Source of the DNA: Pseudomonas sp. efr-133-TYG-5
GTDB taxonomy: Bacteria; Pseudomonadota; Gammaproteobacteria; Pseudomonadales; Pseudomonadaceae
Length of the DNA stretch: 64,000 nucleotides
Reading direction: 5' to 3'
Assembly (NCBI RefSeq): GCF_030209175.1
Contig: NZ_JARVSM010000009.1
Span: 186,001-250,000, forward strand
Both the position numbers and the translations under genes were made by a program. A model generated the notes under the pieces. It was given only the letters and a program-made list of their open reading frames with translations, searched no databases and was not told where the DNA came from. Every line of letters starts with the position of its first letter. Positions within the stretch are counted from its first letter, which is position 1. This document shows positions 1-8,479 of this stretch, piece by piece.

Positions 1-1401
1 GGTGCGGCCCATGGTCAGGTTGGCGCGCACGCTGTCGTTGAACAGCGCCGGGTGCTGCAGCACCACCGCGACGTTTTCGCGCACGGTTTCCAGACCGATC
101 TCTTCCTGGGTCGAACCGCCGAAACGAATCGTCCCGGCGAGCGGCGTGTACAGCCCCAGCAGCAATTGCACCAGGGTACTTTTACCGCCGCCGCTGGCGC
201 CGACAATCGCCACTTTCTCGCCGGGGGCGATGGACAGGTCCATCTGGTCGAGCACCAGCTCATCGCCGTAGCCGAAGCTCAGGCCCTGGACCTGGATGCC
301 GACGGTCTCGCGCCCCTTGAACGGATCGACGCCACCGGGGTACTGCGGCTCGTCGGCGCGGGCCAGCAACTCGTTGATGCGGGTCAGGGCCCCGCCGGCG
401 GCGTAGTAGGCGTATTGCAGATTCAGCAACTGCTCGACCGGGCCGATCATGAACCACAGGTAACTGAACACCGCGAGCATCTGCCCGATCGACAGGTCGG
501 AAAACAGCACCGTAAGCATCGCCGCCGCGCGAAAGATGTCGATGCCGAACTGGAACAGCAGACCGCTGGCACGGTTCGAGGCGTCGGTCTTCCACTGCGA
601 ATTGACCGCGTAATTGCGCACTTCCTGCGCACGCAGGCCGAGACGTCCGAGGAAATAGCCCTGACGGTTGCCGGCGCGTACTTCCTGGATCGCATCAAGG
701 GTTTCGCTCAGCGCCTGGGTGAAACGCGAGGTGCTGTCGTTCTCCAGCTTCTTCAGGTGCTTGACCCGCTTGCCCAACTGCACCGTGGCGTAGATCACCA
801 GCGGGTTGAACAGCAGAATCAGCAGCGCCAGTTTCCAGTGCATCCACATGAGAATGCTGGCGGTGCCGACCAGGGTCAGCATCGCCACCAGGAAGCGGCT
901 GAGGGTTTCGCCGACAAACTTGTCGAGGGTATCGAGGTCGGTGACCAGGTGCGTGGTCACCGTGCCGCTGCCGAGGCTCTCGTATTCGCCGAGGGAGATT
1001 CTTTTCAGGCGCTCGATCAGGCGCACGCGGATGCGGTAGACGATGTCCTTGGCCAGTCGCGCAAACAGCCGCGCCTGCAACACGCCAAAGCACAGGGCGC
1101 TGCAACGCAGGGTCAGGGTCACCACCAGCATCAGGCCGATATAGCCCGCCGCCTGCTGCCACATGGACGGCAGCACATGGTTCATGACTTTCAGCGCGGC
1201 GTCGCCGTGGCCGAGCAGGACTTCGTCCACCAGCAGTGGCAGCAGCAACGGAATCGGCACGCTGCACAGCGTCGCCAGTACGGCCACGCCATTGGCGATC
1301 CACAGGGATTTCTTGTGCTGCAGTGCCAGGCGCCGGACTTCTGCCCAGCTCAGCCGGTCGACACGCTTTACGGCTGGCGTGTCATCGGCCAGGTCAGGCA
1401 C
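1..1401 (-). CDS. ABC transporter, fused permease/ATP-binding protein (3' end outside window)
   Basis: Half-size ABC exporter that runs off the left edge: 467 codons are visible, and a family member of about 600 residues would lack its ABC signature, Walker B and H-loop here. The N-terminal half has the hydrophobic segments of an ABC type-1 membrane domain, followed by EYESLGSGTVTTHLVTDLD, a typical exporter coupling region. The Walker A motif GASGGGKST is at residues 401-409 and a Q-loop stretch LQHPALFNDSVRANL lies at the window edge. The chosen GTG start at 1401 overlaps the end of the upstream DsbA-like gene by 8 nt, so the two are translationally coupled. Substrate is unknown. Confidence 0.85.
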   Translation of the reverse strand, partial: MPDLADDTPAVKRVDRLSWAEVRRLALQHKKSLWIANGVAVLATLCSVPIPLLLPLLVDEVLLGHGDAALKVMNHVLPSMWQQAAGYIGLMLVVTLTLRCSALCFGVLQARLFARLAKDIVYRIRVRLIERLKRISLGEYESLGSGTVTTHLVTDLDTLDKFVGETLSRFLVAMLTLVGTASILMWMHWKLALLILLFNPLVIYATVQLGKRVKHLKKLENDSTSRFTQALSETLDAIQEVRAGNRQGYFLGRLGLRAQEVRNYAVNSQWKTDASNRASGLLFQFGIDIFRAAAMLTVLFSDLSIGQMLAVFSYLWFMIGPVEQLLNLQYAYYAAGGALTRINELLARADEPQYPGGVDPFKGRETVGIQVQGLSFGYGDELVLDQMDLSIAPGEKVAIVGASGGGKSTLVQLLLGLYTPLAGTIRFGGSTQEEIGLETVRENVAVVLQHPALFNDSVRANLTMGRT

Positions 1402-2029
1402 AGGCTGCGCGCTCCAGCCAGCGACCGAGCAACGGTGCCAGCTCGCTCAGCGGCTGGTAGCCGTTGGTCAGCAGCGCCAGTTGGCCATTGCGCTCGGCGA
1501 GCAGGGTCGGGAATCCGGCAATGCCCAGATCCTGCACCCAGCTGAAATCGGCCTGCGTCGCTCGGTGCTGATCGGCATGATCGAACAACGCGGCAAATTC
1601 GATACGCGGCACGCCGGCCTGCTCGGCCAGTTCGACCAACACGCTGGCCTGGGTGACATCGCGGCCTTGGGCGTAGAACGCCTGCTGGATCAGGCCGACC
1701 AGTTTCCACGCGCAATCCGGTGCCAGGCTGCGCGCCGTGACGATGGCGCGGCAGGCCGGTTCGGTGTCGTAGACGAAACCGTCGGGCAGCGCCCCGTCGA
1801 ACTTGAACGGCTGGCCGGTGGCCTCGGTGACCGCCTGCCAGTGTTCGAGAATGTAGCGCCGGGTGGTCGGCTCCAGTGCCGCGCCACTGCCGGTGCGCAA
1901 CCCGCCGACCACCAGGTGCAGCTCGACCCCGGCTGCCTGCGCCTGCTCCACCAGTGCCTTGGCCACCGGAGCGAATCCCCAGCACCAGGAGCACATCGGA
2001 TCCATCACATAGAGCAGGCGCGCAGACAT
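1394..2029 (-). CDS. DsbA-family thioredoxin-fold protein
   Basis: 211 aa. The active-site motif C13-S-W-C16 follows the first beta strand (LLYVMDPMCSWCWGF), and a cis-proline loop (AGFPTLL) lies near the C-terminus; both are hallmarks of the DsbA/FrnE thioredoxin fold with an inserted helical domain. No signal peptide is present, so it is probably a cytoplasmic dithiol-disulfide oxidoreductase like FrnE rather than a periplasmic DsbA. The ATG lies 2 nt after the trhO stop, with GAGGT overlapping the end of trhO as ribosome binding site. Its stop overlaps the GTG of the ABC transporter. The three genes form one tight operon. Confidence 0.85.
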   Translation of the reverse strand: MSARLLYVMDPMCSWCWGFAPVAKALVEQAQAAGVELHLVVGGLRTGSGAALEPTTRRYILEHWQAVTEATGQPFKFDGALPDGFVYDTEPACRAIVTARSLAPDCAWKLVGLIQQAFYAQGRDVTQASVLVELAEQAGVPRIEFAALFDHADQHRATQADFSWVQDLGIAGFPTLLAERNGQLALLTNGYQPLSELAPLLGRWLERAACA

Positions 2030-2031
2030 GG

Positions 2032-2973
2032 TCAGACCTCGGTGGATGCTTGTTTATAGTTGTAGCCGATCGGGTGCGGCATGTTGCGGGCCTTGGCCAG
2101 TTCGATCTGCTTCTGACGGTCGATCGCACTGCGCCGGGTCTTCTCGCTCAGGGTGTTCCAGCAGTGCGGGCAGCTGATACCGGCCACGTAATGCTCGGAA
2201 GCACGATCCTCGACGCTGACCGGTGTGCGGCAGGCATGACATTGATCGTAGTCGCCTTCGCTGAGGTCGTGACGCACGGTCACGCGGTTGTCGAACACGA
2301 AGCAGTCGCCCTGCCATTTGGTCTCTTCCTGCGGCACCTCTTCGAGGTACTTCAGGATGCCGCCCTTGAGGTGGTAAACCTCTTCGAAGCCCTCGCCGAG
2401 CATGTAGCTCGAGGCCTTCTCGCAGCGGATGCCACCGGTGCAGAACATCGCGACCTTCTTGTGCACGGCCGGGTCGAAGTGGGCTTTGATGTAGTCGGGA
2501 AACTCGCGAAAACTGGTGGTTTTCGGATCGATGGCACCCTCGAAGGTGCCGATCGACACTTCGTAATCGTTGCGCGTGTCGATCAGCAGCACTTCCGGGT
2601 CGCTGATCAGCGCGTTCCAGTCCTGCGGCTCGACGTAGGTGCCGACCTTCTTGTTGGGGTCGACGCCTTCGACACCGAGGGTCACGATCTCTTTCTTGAG
2701 CTTGACCTTGGTGCGATAGAACGGCTGCTCGTCGCAGTACGATTCCTTGTGGTCGATGTCGACCATGCGTGGATCGTTGCGCAGCCAGGCGAGCAGGCCG
2801 TCGATGCCTTCGCGGCTGCCGGACACGGTGCCGTTGATGCCTTCTTCGGCGATCAGCAGCGTGCCTTTGATGCCGTTGTCGACCATCGCTTGCAGCAGCG
2901 GCTCGCGCAGGTTGACGTAATCTTCGAGGGTGACGAACTTATACAGTGCCGCCACGACAATGGGTTGTGTCAT
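2032..2973 (-). CDS. trhO: tRNA uridine(34) hydroxylase TrhO (rhodanese-like, YceA family)
   Basis: 313 aa, the usual length for TrhO/UPF0176. The family makes 5-hydroxyuridine at the wobble position of tRNAs, the first step towards cmo5U/mo5U. The N-terminal acylphosphatase-like domain has EEGINGTVSGS; the rhodanese domain follows with catalytic Cys178 in FCTGGIRCEKASS. The C-terminal part has a cysteine cluster (CHACRTPVS and CPHCW) seen in many proteobacterial members. It is the first gene of the TrhO-DsbA-ABC operon. An ATG start with an upstream GGAG-like site is clear. Confidence 0.95.
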   Translation of the reverse strand: MTQPIVVAALYKFVTLEDYVNLREPLLQAMVDNGIKGTLLIAEEGINGTVSGSREGIDGLLAWLRNDPRMVDIDHKESYCDEQPFYRTKVKLKKEIVTLGVEGVDPNKKVGTYVEPQDWNALISDPEVLLIDTRNDYEVSIGTFEGAIDPKTTSFREFPDYIKAHFDPAVHKKVAMFCTGGIRCEKASSYMLGEGFEEVYHLKGGILKYLEEVPQEETKWQGDCFVFDNRVTVRHDLSEGDYDQCHACRTPVSVEDRASEHYVAGISCPHCWNTLSEKTRRSAIDRQKQIELAKARNMPHPIGYNYKQASTEV

Positions 2974-3020
2974 GGGTATTTCTCCAGGTGGCTACCCTCG
3001 CAAAGGGTGAACCGGATGCG

Positions 3021-3050
3021 AAAAAAAACGCGCCGGGTCAGCGGCGCGTT
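3021..3050 (-). terminator. Rho-independent terminator after bolA
   Basis: On the minus strand AACGCGCCGCTGACCCGGCGCGTT folds into a stem closed by an eight-T run. It is placed 90 nt downstream of the bolA stop and before the trhO start, so it should end the DUF2059-bolA transcript. Confidence 0.85.
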
Positions 3051-3142
3051 GCGGATTCTAGCAAAAAAGCAGCTTCAAGCGGCGCGCTTCTAGCGGCGAG
3101 CCAGGAACACTCGCCTTCAACGTGCAGCCTGCCGCTCGAAGC

Positions 3143-3442
3143 TTATCGCTGCTCTCCGCCGGCGCAGGTCGGCGACGCCGGCGCGGCGCCGACTTCTGCC
3201 CATTCCTGCGGGGTGTAGGTGTGCAGCGCCAACGCATGGAACTCGCCCATCAGCTCGCCGAGCGTGCCGTAGACCTTCTGGTGGCGCTTGACCCGGTTCA
3301 GGCCTTCGAACTGCGCGCTGACCACCACTGCCTTGAAGTGGGTCTGCAACCCGCGACTGTGCATGTGGCTTTCGTCCAGCACCTGCAGGTGCTCAGGCTG
3401 AAGCAGGGCCAGCGTCGATTCGATGCGTTGTTGCATGGTCAT
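3143..3442 (-). CDS. BolA family protein
   Basis: 99 aa, the length and pattern of BolA/IbaG proteins: an N-terminal QQRIESTLALLQPEHLQVLDES, the central HFKAVVVSAQFEG strand-helix segment, and a conserved RVKRHQKVYGTLGELM helix. BolA proteins partner with monothiol glutaredoxins in Fe-S and redox homeostasis and affect cell shape in stationary phase. ATG at 3442 is preferred over the in-frame GTG just upstream because GGAG lies 6 nt before it. It follows the DUF2059 gene by 12 nt, probably in one transcript, and is followed by a strong terminator. The C-terminal tail (APASPTCAGGEQR) is longer than usual. Confidence 0.92.
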   Translation of the reverse strand: MTMQQRIESTLALLQPEHLQVLDESHMHSRGLQTHFKAVVVSAQFEGLNRVKRHQKVYGTLGELMGEFHALALHTYTPQEWAEVGAAPASPTCAGGEQR

Positions 3443-3454
3443 CACGAACTCCGC

Positions 3455-3976
3455 TTACGGCTTTTTCTTGGCAGGAGCGGCGCCTTTAGGCTCCAGCTCG
3501 GCTGTCATGTCAGCCAGCAGTTTGTTGACCACCGGTACCGCGCTTTCCAGTTTGGCCTGGGTCATCTGCGCCGATTGCTGGGTCAGCTGTGGCATTTTCT
3601 CCAGGACTTTCTTGCCCAGTGGCGACTGGTAGAACGCGACCAGGTCCTTGAGCTCGGATTCGCTGAAGTTGCTGGTGTAGAGCTTGACCATGTCCGGCTT
3701 GAGCTTGTTCCAGCCGATGGCTTGGTCGAGCGCGGCATTGGCCTTGGCCTGATAGGTTTCCAGGACGGCTTTCTTGGACTCCGGGGCTTTGGTCTGTTCA
3801 AAGCGCTGGGCGAACATTTGCTGCACTTGCATGTACACCGGAGTGCCCAGTTTGTCAGCGTGCGCCAGGGTCAGGAAAGCTTCGGCACTGGCGTTGTGGC
3901 TGGCGGTATCGGCGAAGACCTGGCCGCTGGCGCAAACCAGGGCTACCGCGGTACAGATGGCACGAAGACGAGTCAT
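3455..3976 (-). CDS. DUF2059 domain-containing exported protein
   Basis: 173 aa. MTRLRAICTAVALVCASGQVFA is a clear Sec signal peptide with an Ala-X-Ala cleavage site. The mature protein has the helical DUF2059 region (DLVAFYQSPLGKKVLEKMPQL), found in many small periplasmic proteins of unknown function. The C-terminus is Lys/Pro/Ala-rich (GAAPAKKKP). The start was placed at ATG 3976, since upstream in-frame codons give no signal peptide. It sits directly before bolA. Confidence 0.85.
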   Translation of the reverse strand: MTRLRAICTAVALVCASGQVFADTASHNASAEAFLTLAHADKLGTPVYMQVQQMFAQRFEQTKAPESKKAVLETYQAKANAALDQAIGWNKLKPDMVKLYTSNFSESELKDLVAFYQSPLGKKVLEKMPQLTQQSAQMTQAKLESAVPVVNKLLADMTAELEPKGAAPAKKKP

Positions 3977-4168
3977 CGAGTTTCCTTTTCTAGCAGGCGA
4001 GGTAAAACCCCAAGGGCGACCATTCTGCGCCTGAATAACGCCGCGGCTCAACCCCCGGGCCTTGCCGCGCTTGATTGGCCAGCCTCAGCGGTCAACAATC
4101 GACTCGATGGAACCACCTGGGCCGAACCCGGCCTAAACAGCGCAAACAGACCAACAGGAGTGTGCACG

Positions 4169-5563
4169 ATGAGCCGTATCGAAACCGACAGCCTGGGCCA
4201 GATCGAAGTCCCGGACGACGCTTACTGGGGCGCTCAGACGCAACGCTCGCTGATCAATTTCGCCATCGGCCAGGAACGCATGCCGCTGCCGGTGCTGCAT
4301 GCCCTGGCGCTGATCAAGAAAGCCGCGGCCCGGGTCAACGACCGCAACGGCGACCTGCCCGCCGACATCGCCCGCCTGATCGAACAGGCGGCCGATGAAG
4401 TGCTCGACGGCCAGCACGACGACCAGTTCCCGCTGGTGGTGTGGCAGACCGGCAGCGGCACCCAAAGCAACATGAACGTCAACGAAGTGATTGCCGGGCG
4501 CGCCAACGAACTGGCCGGCAACCCGCGCGGCGGCAAGTCGCCGGTGCACCCGAACGATCATGTCAACCGCTCGCAGAGTTCCAACGACTGCTTCCCCACC
4601 GCGATGAGCATCGCCACGGCGCGCGCCGTGCAGGAGCAACTGCTGCCGGCCATCGCCGAACTGTCCGGCGGCCTCGCCGAACTCTCGGCGCGGCACATGA
4701 AACTGGTGAAGACCGGCCGCACGCACATGATGGACGCCACGCCGATCACCTTCGGCCAGGAGCTGTCGGGGTTCATCGCGCAACTGGACTACGCCGAGCG
4801 GGCGATCCGCGCGGCATTGCCGGCAGTGTGCGAACTGGCCCAGGGCGGCACCGCCGTCGGCACCGGTCTGAATTCGCCCCACGGCTTCGGCGAGGCGATT
4901 GCCGCCGAATTGGCCGCGCTGTCCGGATTGCCGTTCGTCACCGCGCCGAACAAGTTCGCCGCGCTGGCCGGGCATGAACCGCTGACCAGCCTCTCCGGCG
5001 CACTGAAAACCCTCGCCGTGGCGCTGATGAAAATCGCCAACGACCTGCGCCTGCTCGGCTCGGGCCCGCGTGCAGGTTTTGCCGAAGTGAAGCTGCCGGC
5101 CAACGAACCGGGCAGCTCGATCATGCCGGGCAAGGTCAACCCGACCCAGTGCGAAGCGCTGTCGATGCTCGCCTGTCAGGTGCTGGGCAACGATGTGACC
5201 ATCGGCATCGCCGCCAGTCAGGGCCACCTGCAGCTGAACGTGTTCAAACCGGTGATCATCCACAACCTGCTGCAATCGATCCGCCTGCTGGCCGATGGCT
5301 GCAGCAACTTCCAGCAGCACTGCATCGCCGGCCTGGAGCCGGACGCGCAAGTCATGGCCCAGCACCTGGAGCGTGGCTTGATGCTGGTGACGGCGTTGAA
5401 CCCGCACATCGGCTACGACAAGTCGGCGGAAATCGCCAAGAAAGCCTACGGCGAAGGCACGACCTTGCGTGAGGCGGCGCTGCAGCTGGGCTATCTGACC
5501 GACGAAGAGTTCGATGCCTGGGTGCGGCCGGAGAACATGATCGAGGCTGGCGCCAAGGGCTGA
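4169..5563 (+). CDS. fumC: Class II fumarate hydratase FumC
   Basis: 464 aa, standard for class II fumarases. It interconverts fumarate and malate in the TCA cycle without an Fe-S cluster, so it works under iron limitation and oxidative stress. Visible signatures are WQTGSGTQSNMNVNEVIA, HPNDHVNRSQSSNDCFPTA, TGRTHMMDATPIT and the superfamily signature GSSIMPGKVNPTQCE with the catalytic serine. ATG 4169 is preceded by AACAGGAG at good spacing. The surrounding bolA/DUF2059 arrangement resembles one of the two fumC loci known in Pseudomonas. It is divergent from the DUF2059 gene. Confidence 0.97.
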   Translation: MSRIETDSLGQIEVPDDAYWGAQTQRSLINFAIGQERMPLPVLHALALIKKAAARVNDRNGDLPADIARLIEQAADEVLDGQHDDQFPLVVWQTGSGTQSNMNVNEVIAGRANELAGNPRGGKSPVHPNDHVNRSQSSNDCFPTAMSIATARAVQEQLLPAIAELSGGLAELSARHMKLVKTGRTHMMDATPITFGQELSGFIAQLDYAERAIRAALPAVCELAQGGTAVGTGLNSPHGFGEAIAAELAALSGLPFVTAPNKFAALAGHEPLTSLSGALKTLAVALMKIANDLRLLGSGPRAGFAEVKLPANEPGSSIMPGKVNPTQCEALSMLACQVLGNDVTIGIAASQGHLQLNVFKPVIIHNLLQSIRLLADGCSNFQQHCIAGLEPDAQVMAQHLERGLMLVTALNPHIGYDKSAEIAKKAYGEGTTLREAALQLGYLTDEEFDAWVRPENMIEAGAKG

Positions 5564-5589
5564 GAGATTTTTAGCGGCTGAAAGTCCGT

Positions 5590-5674
5590 CTTCGCGAGCA
5601 GGCTCGCTCCCACAGTGGACCGCATTGTCATGCTGGCAAAGCGTTCAAATGTGGCAGCGAGCCTGCGCGCGAAT
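5590..5674. repeat. REPIN-like pair of inverted REP sequences
   Basis: CTTCGCGAGCAGGCTCGCTC at the left and a diverged inverted copy (GCGAGCCTGCGCGCGAATG) at the right enclose about 35 nt. This is one of the commonest Pseudomonas REP families and it lies between two convergent genes, where these elements usually accumulate. Confidence 0.8.
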
Positions 5675-5688
5675 GGAAGCAGCGCCGG

Positions 5689-6648
5689 CTAACCGGCTGC
5701 AATGCGCATGCGCCGCGCCTTCAGCCCGGCAATCAACGACGGCCCCAGCGCGACCAGTGCCGACCCCAGCACCACCAGCACCGCGCCGCCATAACCCAGC
5801 GCATTGATCTGCTCGGCTTGCACATACTCGGGCCAGATCCCGGCCGCCACGGCCACCGCACCGAACGTCACCAGCGGCGTGATCGCCAGCGTGGCACTGA
5901 CCCGCGACGCTTCCCAATGCGCCAGCGCCTCGGCGAACGCACCGTAGGCAATCAGGGTGTTCATGCAGCAGGCCAGCAGCAACCAGCCCTGCAGCGGACT
6001 CAGCTCGAGCGCTTCGAGCGGATGCACCCACGGCGTCAGCAGCAAGGCGCAGAACAGGTAGATCACCATCATCACCTGCAACGAATTCCACACGGTCAGC
6101 AATTGCTTCTGCCCCAGCGCGTAGAACGTCCATACCGTCGAGGCCAGCAGCACCAGCAGCACGCCGGCGGTGTAGTCCGACAGCGAGGTCAGCAGCTCTG
6201 CCAGTCGCTGGTTGAAAAACAGCGTGAAGCCGATCAACAGCACGGCCAGGCCAATGCCCTGACCGATACTGAAGCGCTCCTTGAACACAAACAGGCTGGC
6301 GATCAGCAACATGATCGGCCCCATCTGCACTACCAGTTGCGCGGTGCCGGGGCTGAGCAGGTTGAGGCCCATCAGGTACAGCACATAGTTGCCAACCAGG
6401 CCGAGCACCGCCATCAGCACCAGCCAGCCCCCCCGGGGGCCGAGCTGTCTGCGGCTAGGCAGCCGCCGGGTTGCCGCCAAGTAAAGGAACAGGCAGCCAC
6501 CGGACACCAACAGACGAAACCAGGTCACCGTGACCGGATCCATCACCAGCAACACCTGTTTGAGCTTGATCGGCAGGATGCCCCACAGAAACGCGGTCAG
6601 CAGCGCGAGGAACATGCCGTACACCCAACGACCCGATGAAATGTGCAT
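5689..6648 (-). CDS. EamA-family (DMT) membrane exporter
   Basis: 319 aa with about ten hydrophobic helices in two repeated halves, the architecture of drug/metabolite transporters. The N-terminal repeat has MFLALLTAFLWGILPIKLKQ and a loop RFRLLVSGG-type segment (TWFRLLVSGGCLFLYLAA); the second EamA repeat begins at GVLLVLLASTVWTFYALGQK. The C-terminus is basic (KARRMRIAAG). Members export amino acids or other metabolites across the inner membrane; the substrate cannot be read from sequence. It stands alone, convergent with fumC. Confidence 0.88.
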   Translation of the reverse strand: MHISSGRWVYGMFLALLTAFLWGILPIKLKQVLLVMDPVTVTWFRLLVSGGCLFLYLAATRRLPSRRQLGPRGGWLVLMAVLGLVGNYVLYLMGLNLLSPGTAQLVVQMGPIMLLIASLFVFKERFSIGQGIGLAVLLIGFTLFFNQRLAELLTSLSDYTAGVLLVLLASTVWTFYALGQKQLLTVWNSLQVMMVIYLFCALLLTPWVHPLEALELSPLQGWLLLACCMNTLIAYGAFAEALAHWEASRVSATLAITPLVTFGAVAVAAGIWPEYVQAEQINALGYGGAVLVVLGSALVALGPSLIAGLKARRMRIAAG

Positions 6649-6862
6649 GCGAACCCCGATGCCTGCTGACGAGTGCGCTCATTCTAGGCGCCGAACCCGG
6701 CCCGAACACAGGGACAGTTGCGCTCAGGCCGCTAATGAAACTGTGCAGGTCGCAGCAGAAAATTGACGAACCGCCGTTGATCGCCTGGCAGAGCGCGCCA
6801 AGTGCTTCAGGCATAAGCTCATTGCATCCGGCCCGACCTATCACTCAACAGGGAGACCCACC

Positions 6863-7066
6863 ATGTACGGCATGCGCGCCCAGGACACCGCCCCCGCCAC
6901 GCACTTTCGCAGCGACCGGGTATGCCGGGTCAATGGCGAACTGTTTTTCAGCACGCGCGAGAACACCCTCGAAGGGCCGTTCGACAGCAATGAAAACGCG
7001 GAGAAAGCAATCCGCGCCTATATCGCGCGGATGCAGCTCGTGGATTCCAGCCGGTTATCAGGATGA
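6863..7066 (+). CDS. Small DUF6316-like protein
   Basis: 67 aa. The pattern RSDRVCRVNGELFFSTREN followed by GPF and AIRAYIARM matches a small Pseudomonas family in which an aromatic N-G-x-(W/F)-(Y/F)-F-x-T-R-E core is followed by a GPF turn and a short helix (DUF6316-like, from memory). It has a good ribosome binding site (AGGGAGA) before ATG 6863. No function is known. Downstream is a REPIN. Confidence 0.7.
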   Translation: MYGMRAQDTAPATHFRSDRVCRVNGELFFSTRENTLEGPFDSNENAEKAIRAYIARMQLVDSSRLSG

Positions 7067-7167
7067 TCCCATCGCTGGCAAGCCAGCTCCCACCGTGTTC
7101 CAGGGTGTTCACAAATACAGGCAACACCTTCAGAACCTGTGGGAGCTGGCTTGCCAGCGATGACGGC
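7063..7167. repeat. REPIN (GCTGGCAAGCCAGC family)
   Basis: ATCGCTGGCAAGCCAGCTCC and its inverted copy GGAGCTGGCTTGCCAGCGAT flank about 55 nt. The left arm touches the stop of the 67-aa gene. Similar pairs recur near 36.4 kb and 47.5 kb. Confidence 0.9.
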
Positions 7168-7193
7168 TTGAATGCCGCCAATTATCTCCAGGC

Positions 7194-8378
7194 TTACCGA
7201 ACAGCCTCGAACAACCCCGTCGCCCCCATCCCGCCGCCGACGCACATGGTGACGATGCCGTAGCGCAGGTTGCGCCGCTGCAACTCGCGCACCAGATGCC
7301 CGACCTGACGCGATCCGGTCATGCCGAACGGGTGACCGATGGAGATCGAGCCACCGTTGACGTTGTACTTGTCGTTATCGATTTCCAGGCGATCGCGGCT
7401 GTACAGGCACTGCGAGGCAAACGCTTCGTTGAGCTCCCACAGGTCGATGTCCGCCACCTGCAACCCCTTGGCCTTGAGCAGTTTCGGCACCGAGAACACC
7501 GGGCCGATGCCCATCTCGTCGGGTTCACAACCGGCCACGGTAAAACCACGGAAAAACGCTTTCGGCCTGAGCCCCAGTTGCAGGGCTTTTTCCAGGCTCA
7601 TCACCAGGGTCATCGAGGCACCGTCAGACAGTTGCGACGAGTTGCCCGCAGTCACCGAACCGTCCTCGGCGAACACCGGTTTCAAGCCGGCAAGGCTTTC
7701 ATAAGTGGTGTCCGGGCGGTTGCAATCGTCACGATCGACGATGCCGTCGAGGATCTGCACCGCGCCGCTGTTCTTGTCTTCGACCTGGTATTTCACCGCC
7801 ATCGGCACGATTTCATCGTTGAACAGCCCCGCCGCCTGGGCCTGCGCCGTGCGCAGCTGACTTTGCAGGGCATAGCGATCCTGGGCTTCACGGCTGACGC
7901 CGTAACGACGCGCCACCACTTCGGCGGTCTGCCCCATCGTGTAATAGATGCCCGGGGTCTGCTGCTTGAGCAACGGGTTGATCAGGTGATCGGTGTTGAC
8001 GCTTTTCAGGGTCAGGCTGATCGACTCGACACCGCCGGCAACGATGATGTCGCTGCAGCCCGAGGCGATCTGGTTGGCGGCAATCGCAATCGCCTGCAGG
8101 CCCGACGAACAGAAACGGTTGAGGGTCATGCCGGCCGTGCCGGTGCCCAGCCGCGACAGCACCGCCACATTGCGGCCGATGTTGTAGCCCTGGGCGCCTT
8201 CGTTGGAGCCGGCGCCGACGATGCAGTCCTCGACGCTGGCCGGGTCGACGTCATTGCGCGACAGCAGCGCGTTGACGCAATGGGCCGCCATGTCATCAGG
8301 GCGGGTCTGGTTGAACTTGCCGCGAAAGGATTTGGCCAGGCCAGTCCGTACGCTGTCGACGATCACCACTTCACGCAT
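7194..8378 (-). CDS. Acetyl-CoA C-acyltransferase (thiolase)
   Basis: 394 aa. Thiolase of the FadA/AtoB superfamily: acyl-enzyme Cys90 in NRFCSSGLQAIAIAANQI, the GGVESIS motif, GHPFGMTGSRQ containing the active-site His, and C-terminal CVGGGMGATGLFE with the second catalytic Cys. The N-terminus MREVVIVDSVRTGLAKSFRG is typical of Pseudomonas medium/long-chain 3-ketoacyl-CoA thiolases. ATG 8378 was chosen over the ATG 12 nt upstream because GAGGT is correctly spaced for it. It cleaves 3-ketoacyl-CoA or condenses acetyl-CoA; no partner hydratase/dehydrogenase gene is adjacent. Confidence 0.92.
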   Translation of the reverse strand: MREVVIVDSVRTGLAKSFRGKFNQTRPDDMAAHCVNALLSRNDVDPASVEDCIVGAGSNEGAQGYNIGRNVAVLSRLGTGTAGMTLNRFCSSGLQAIAIAANQIASGCSDIIVAGGVESISLTLKSVNTDHLINPLLKQQTPGIYYTMGQTAEVVARRYGVSREAQDRYALQSQLRTAQAQAAGLFNDEIVPMAVKYQVEDKNSGAVQILDGIVDRDDCNRPDTTYESLAGLKPVFAEDGSVTAGNSSQLSDGASMTLVMSLEKALQLGLRPKAFFRGFTVAGCEPDEMGIGPVFSVPKLLKAKGLQVADIDLWELNEAFASQCLYSRDRLEIDNDKYNVNGGSISIGHPFGMTGSRQVGHLVRELQRRNLRYGIVTMCVGGGMGATGLFEAVR

Positions 8379-8479
8379 GGCATACCTCATTGTTGTTATC
8401 GGTTGGAGTGGACCGAGGATAAGTCCACCCGATTACCGACCGCGACAATCATTCACCCCGCGTATGCGCGCCCATCGAC

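Noticed and set aside
4133..5407. 424-codon minus-strand frame opposite fumC
   Set aside because: Antisense shadow of fumC, with His/Arg/Gln-rich low-information sequence.
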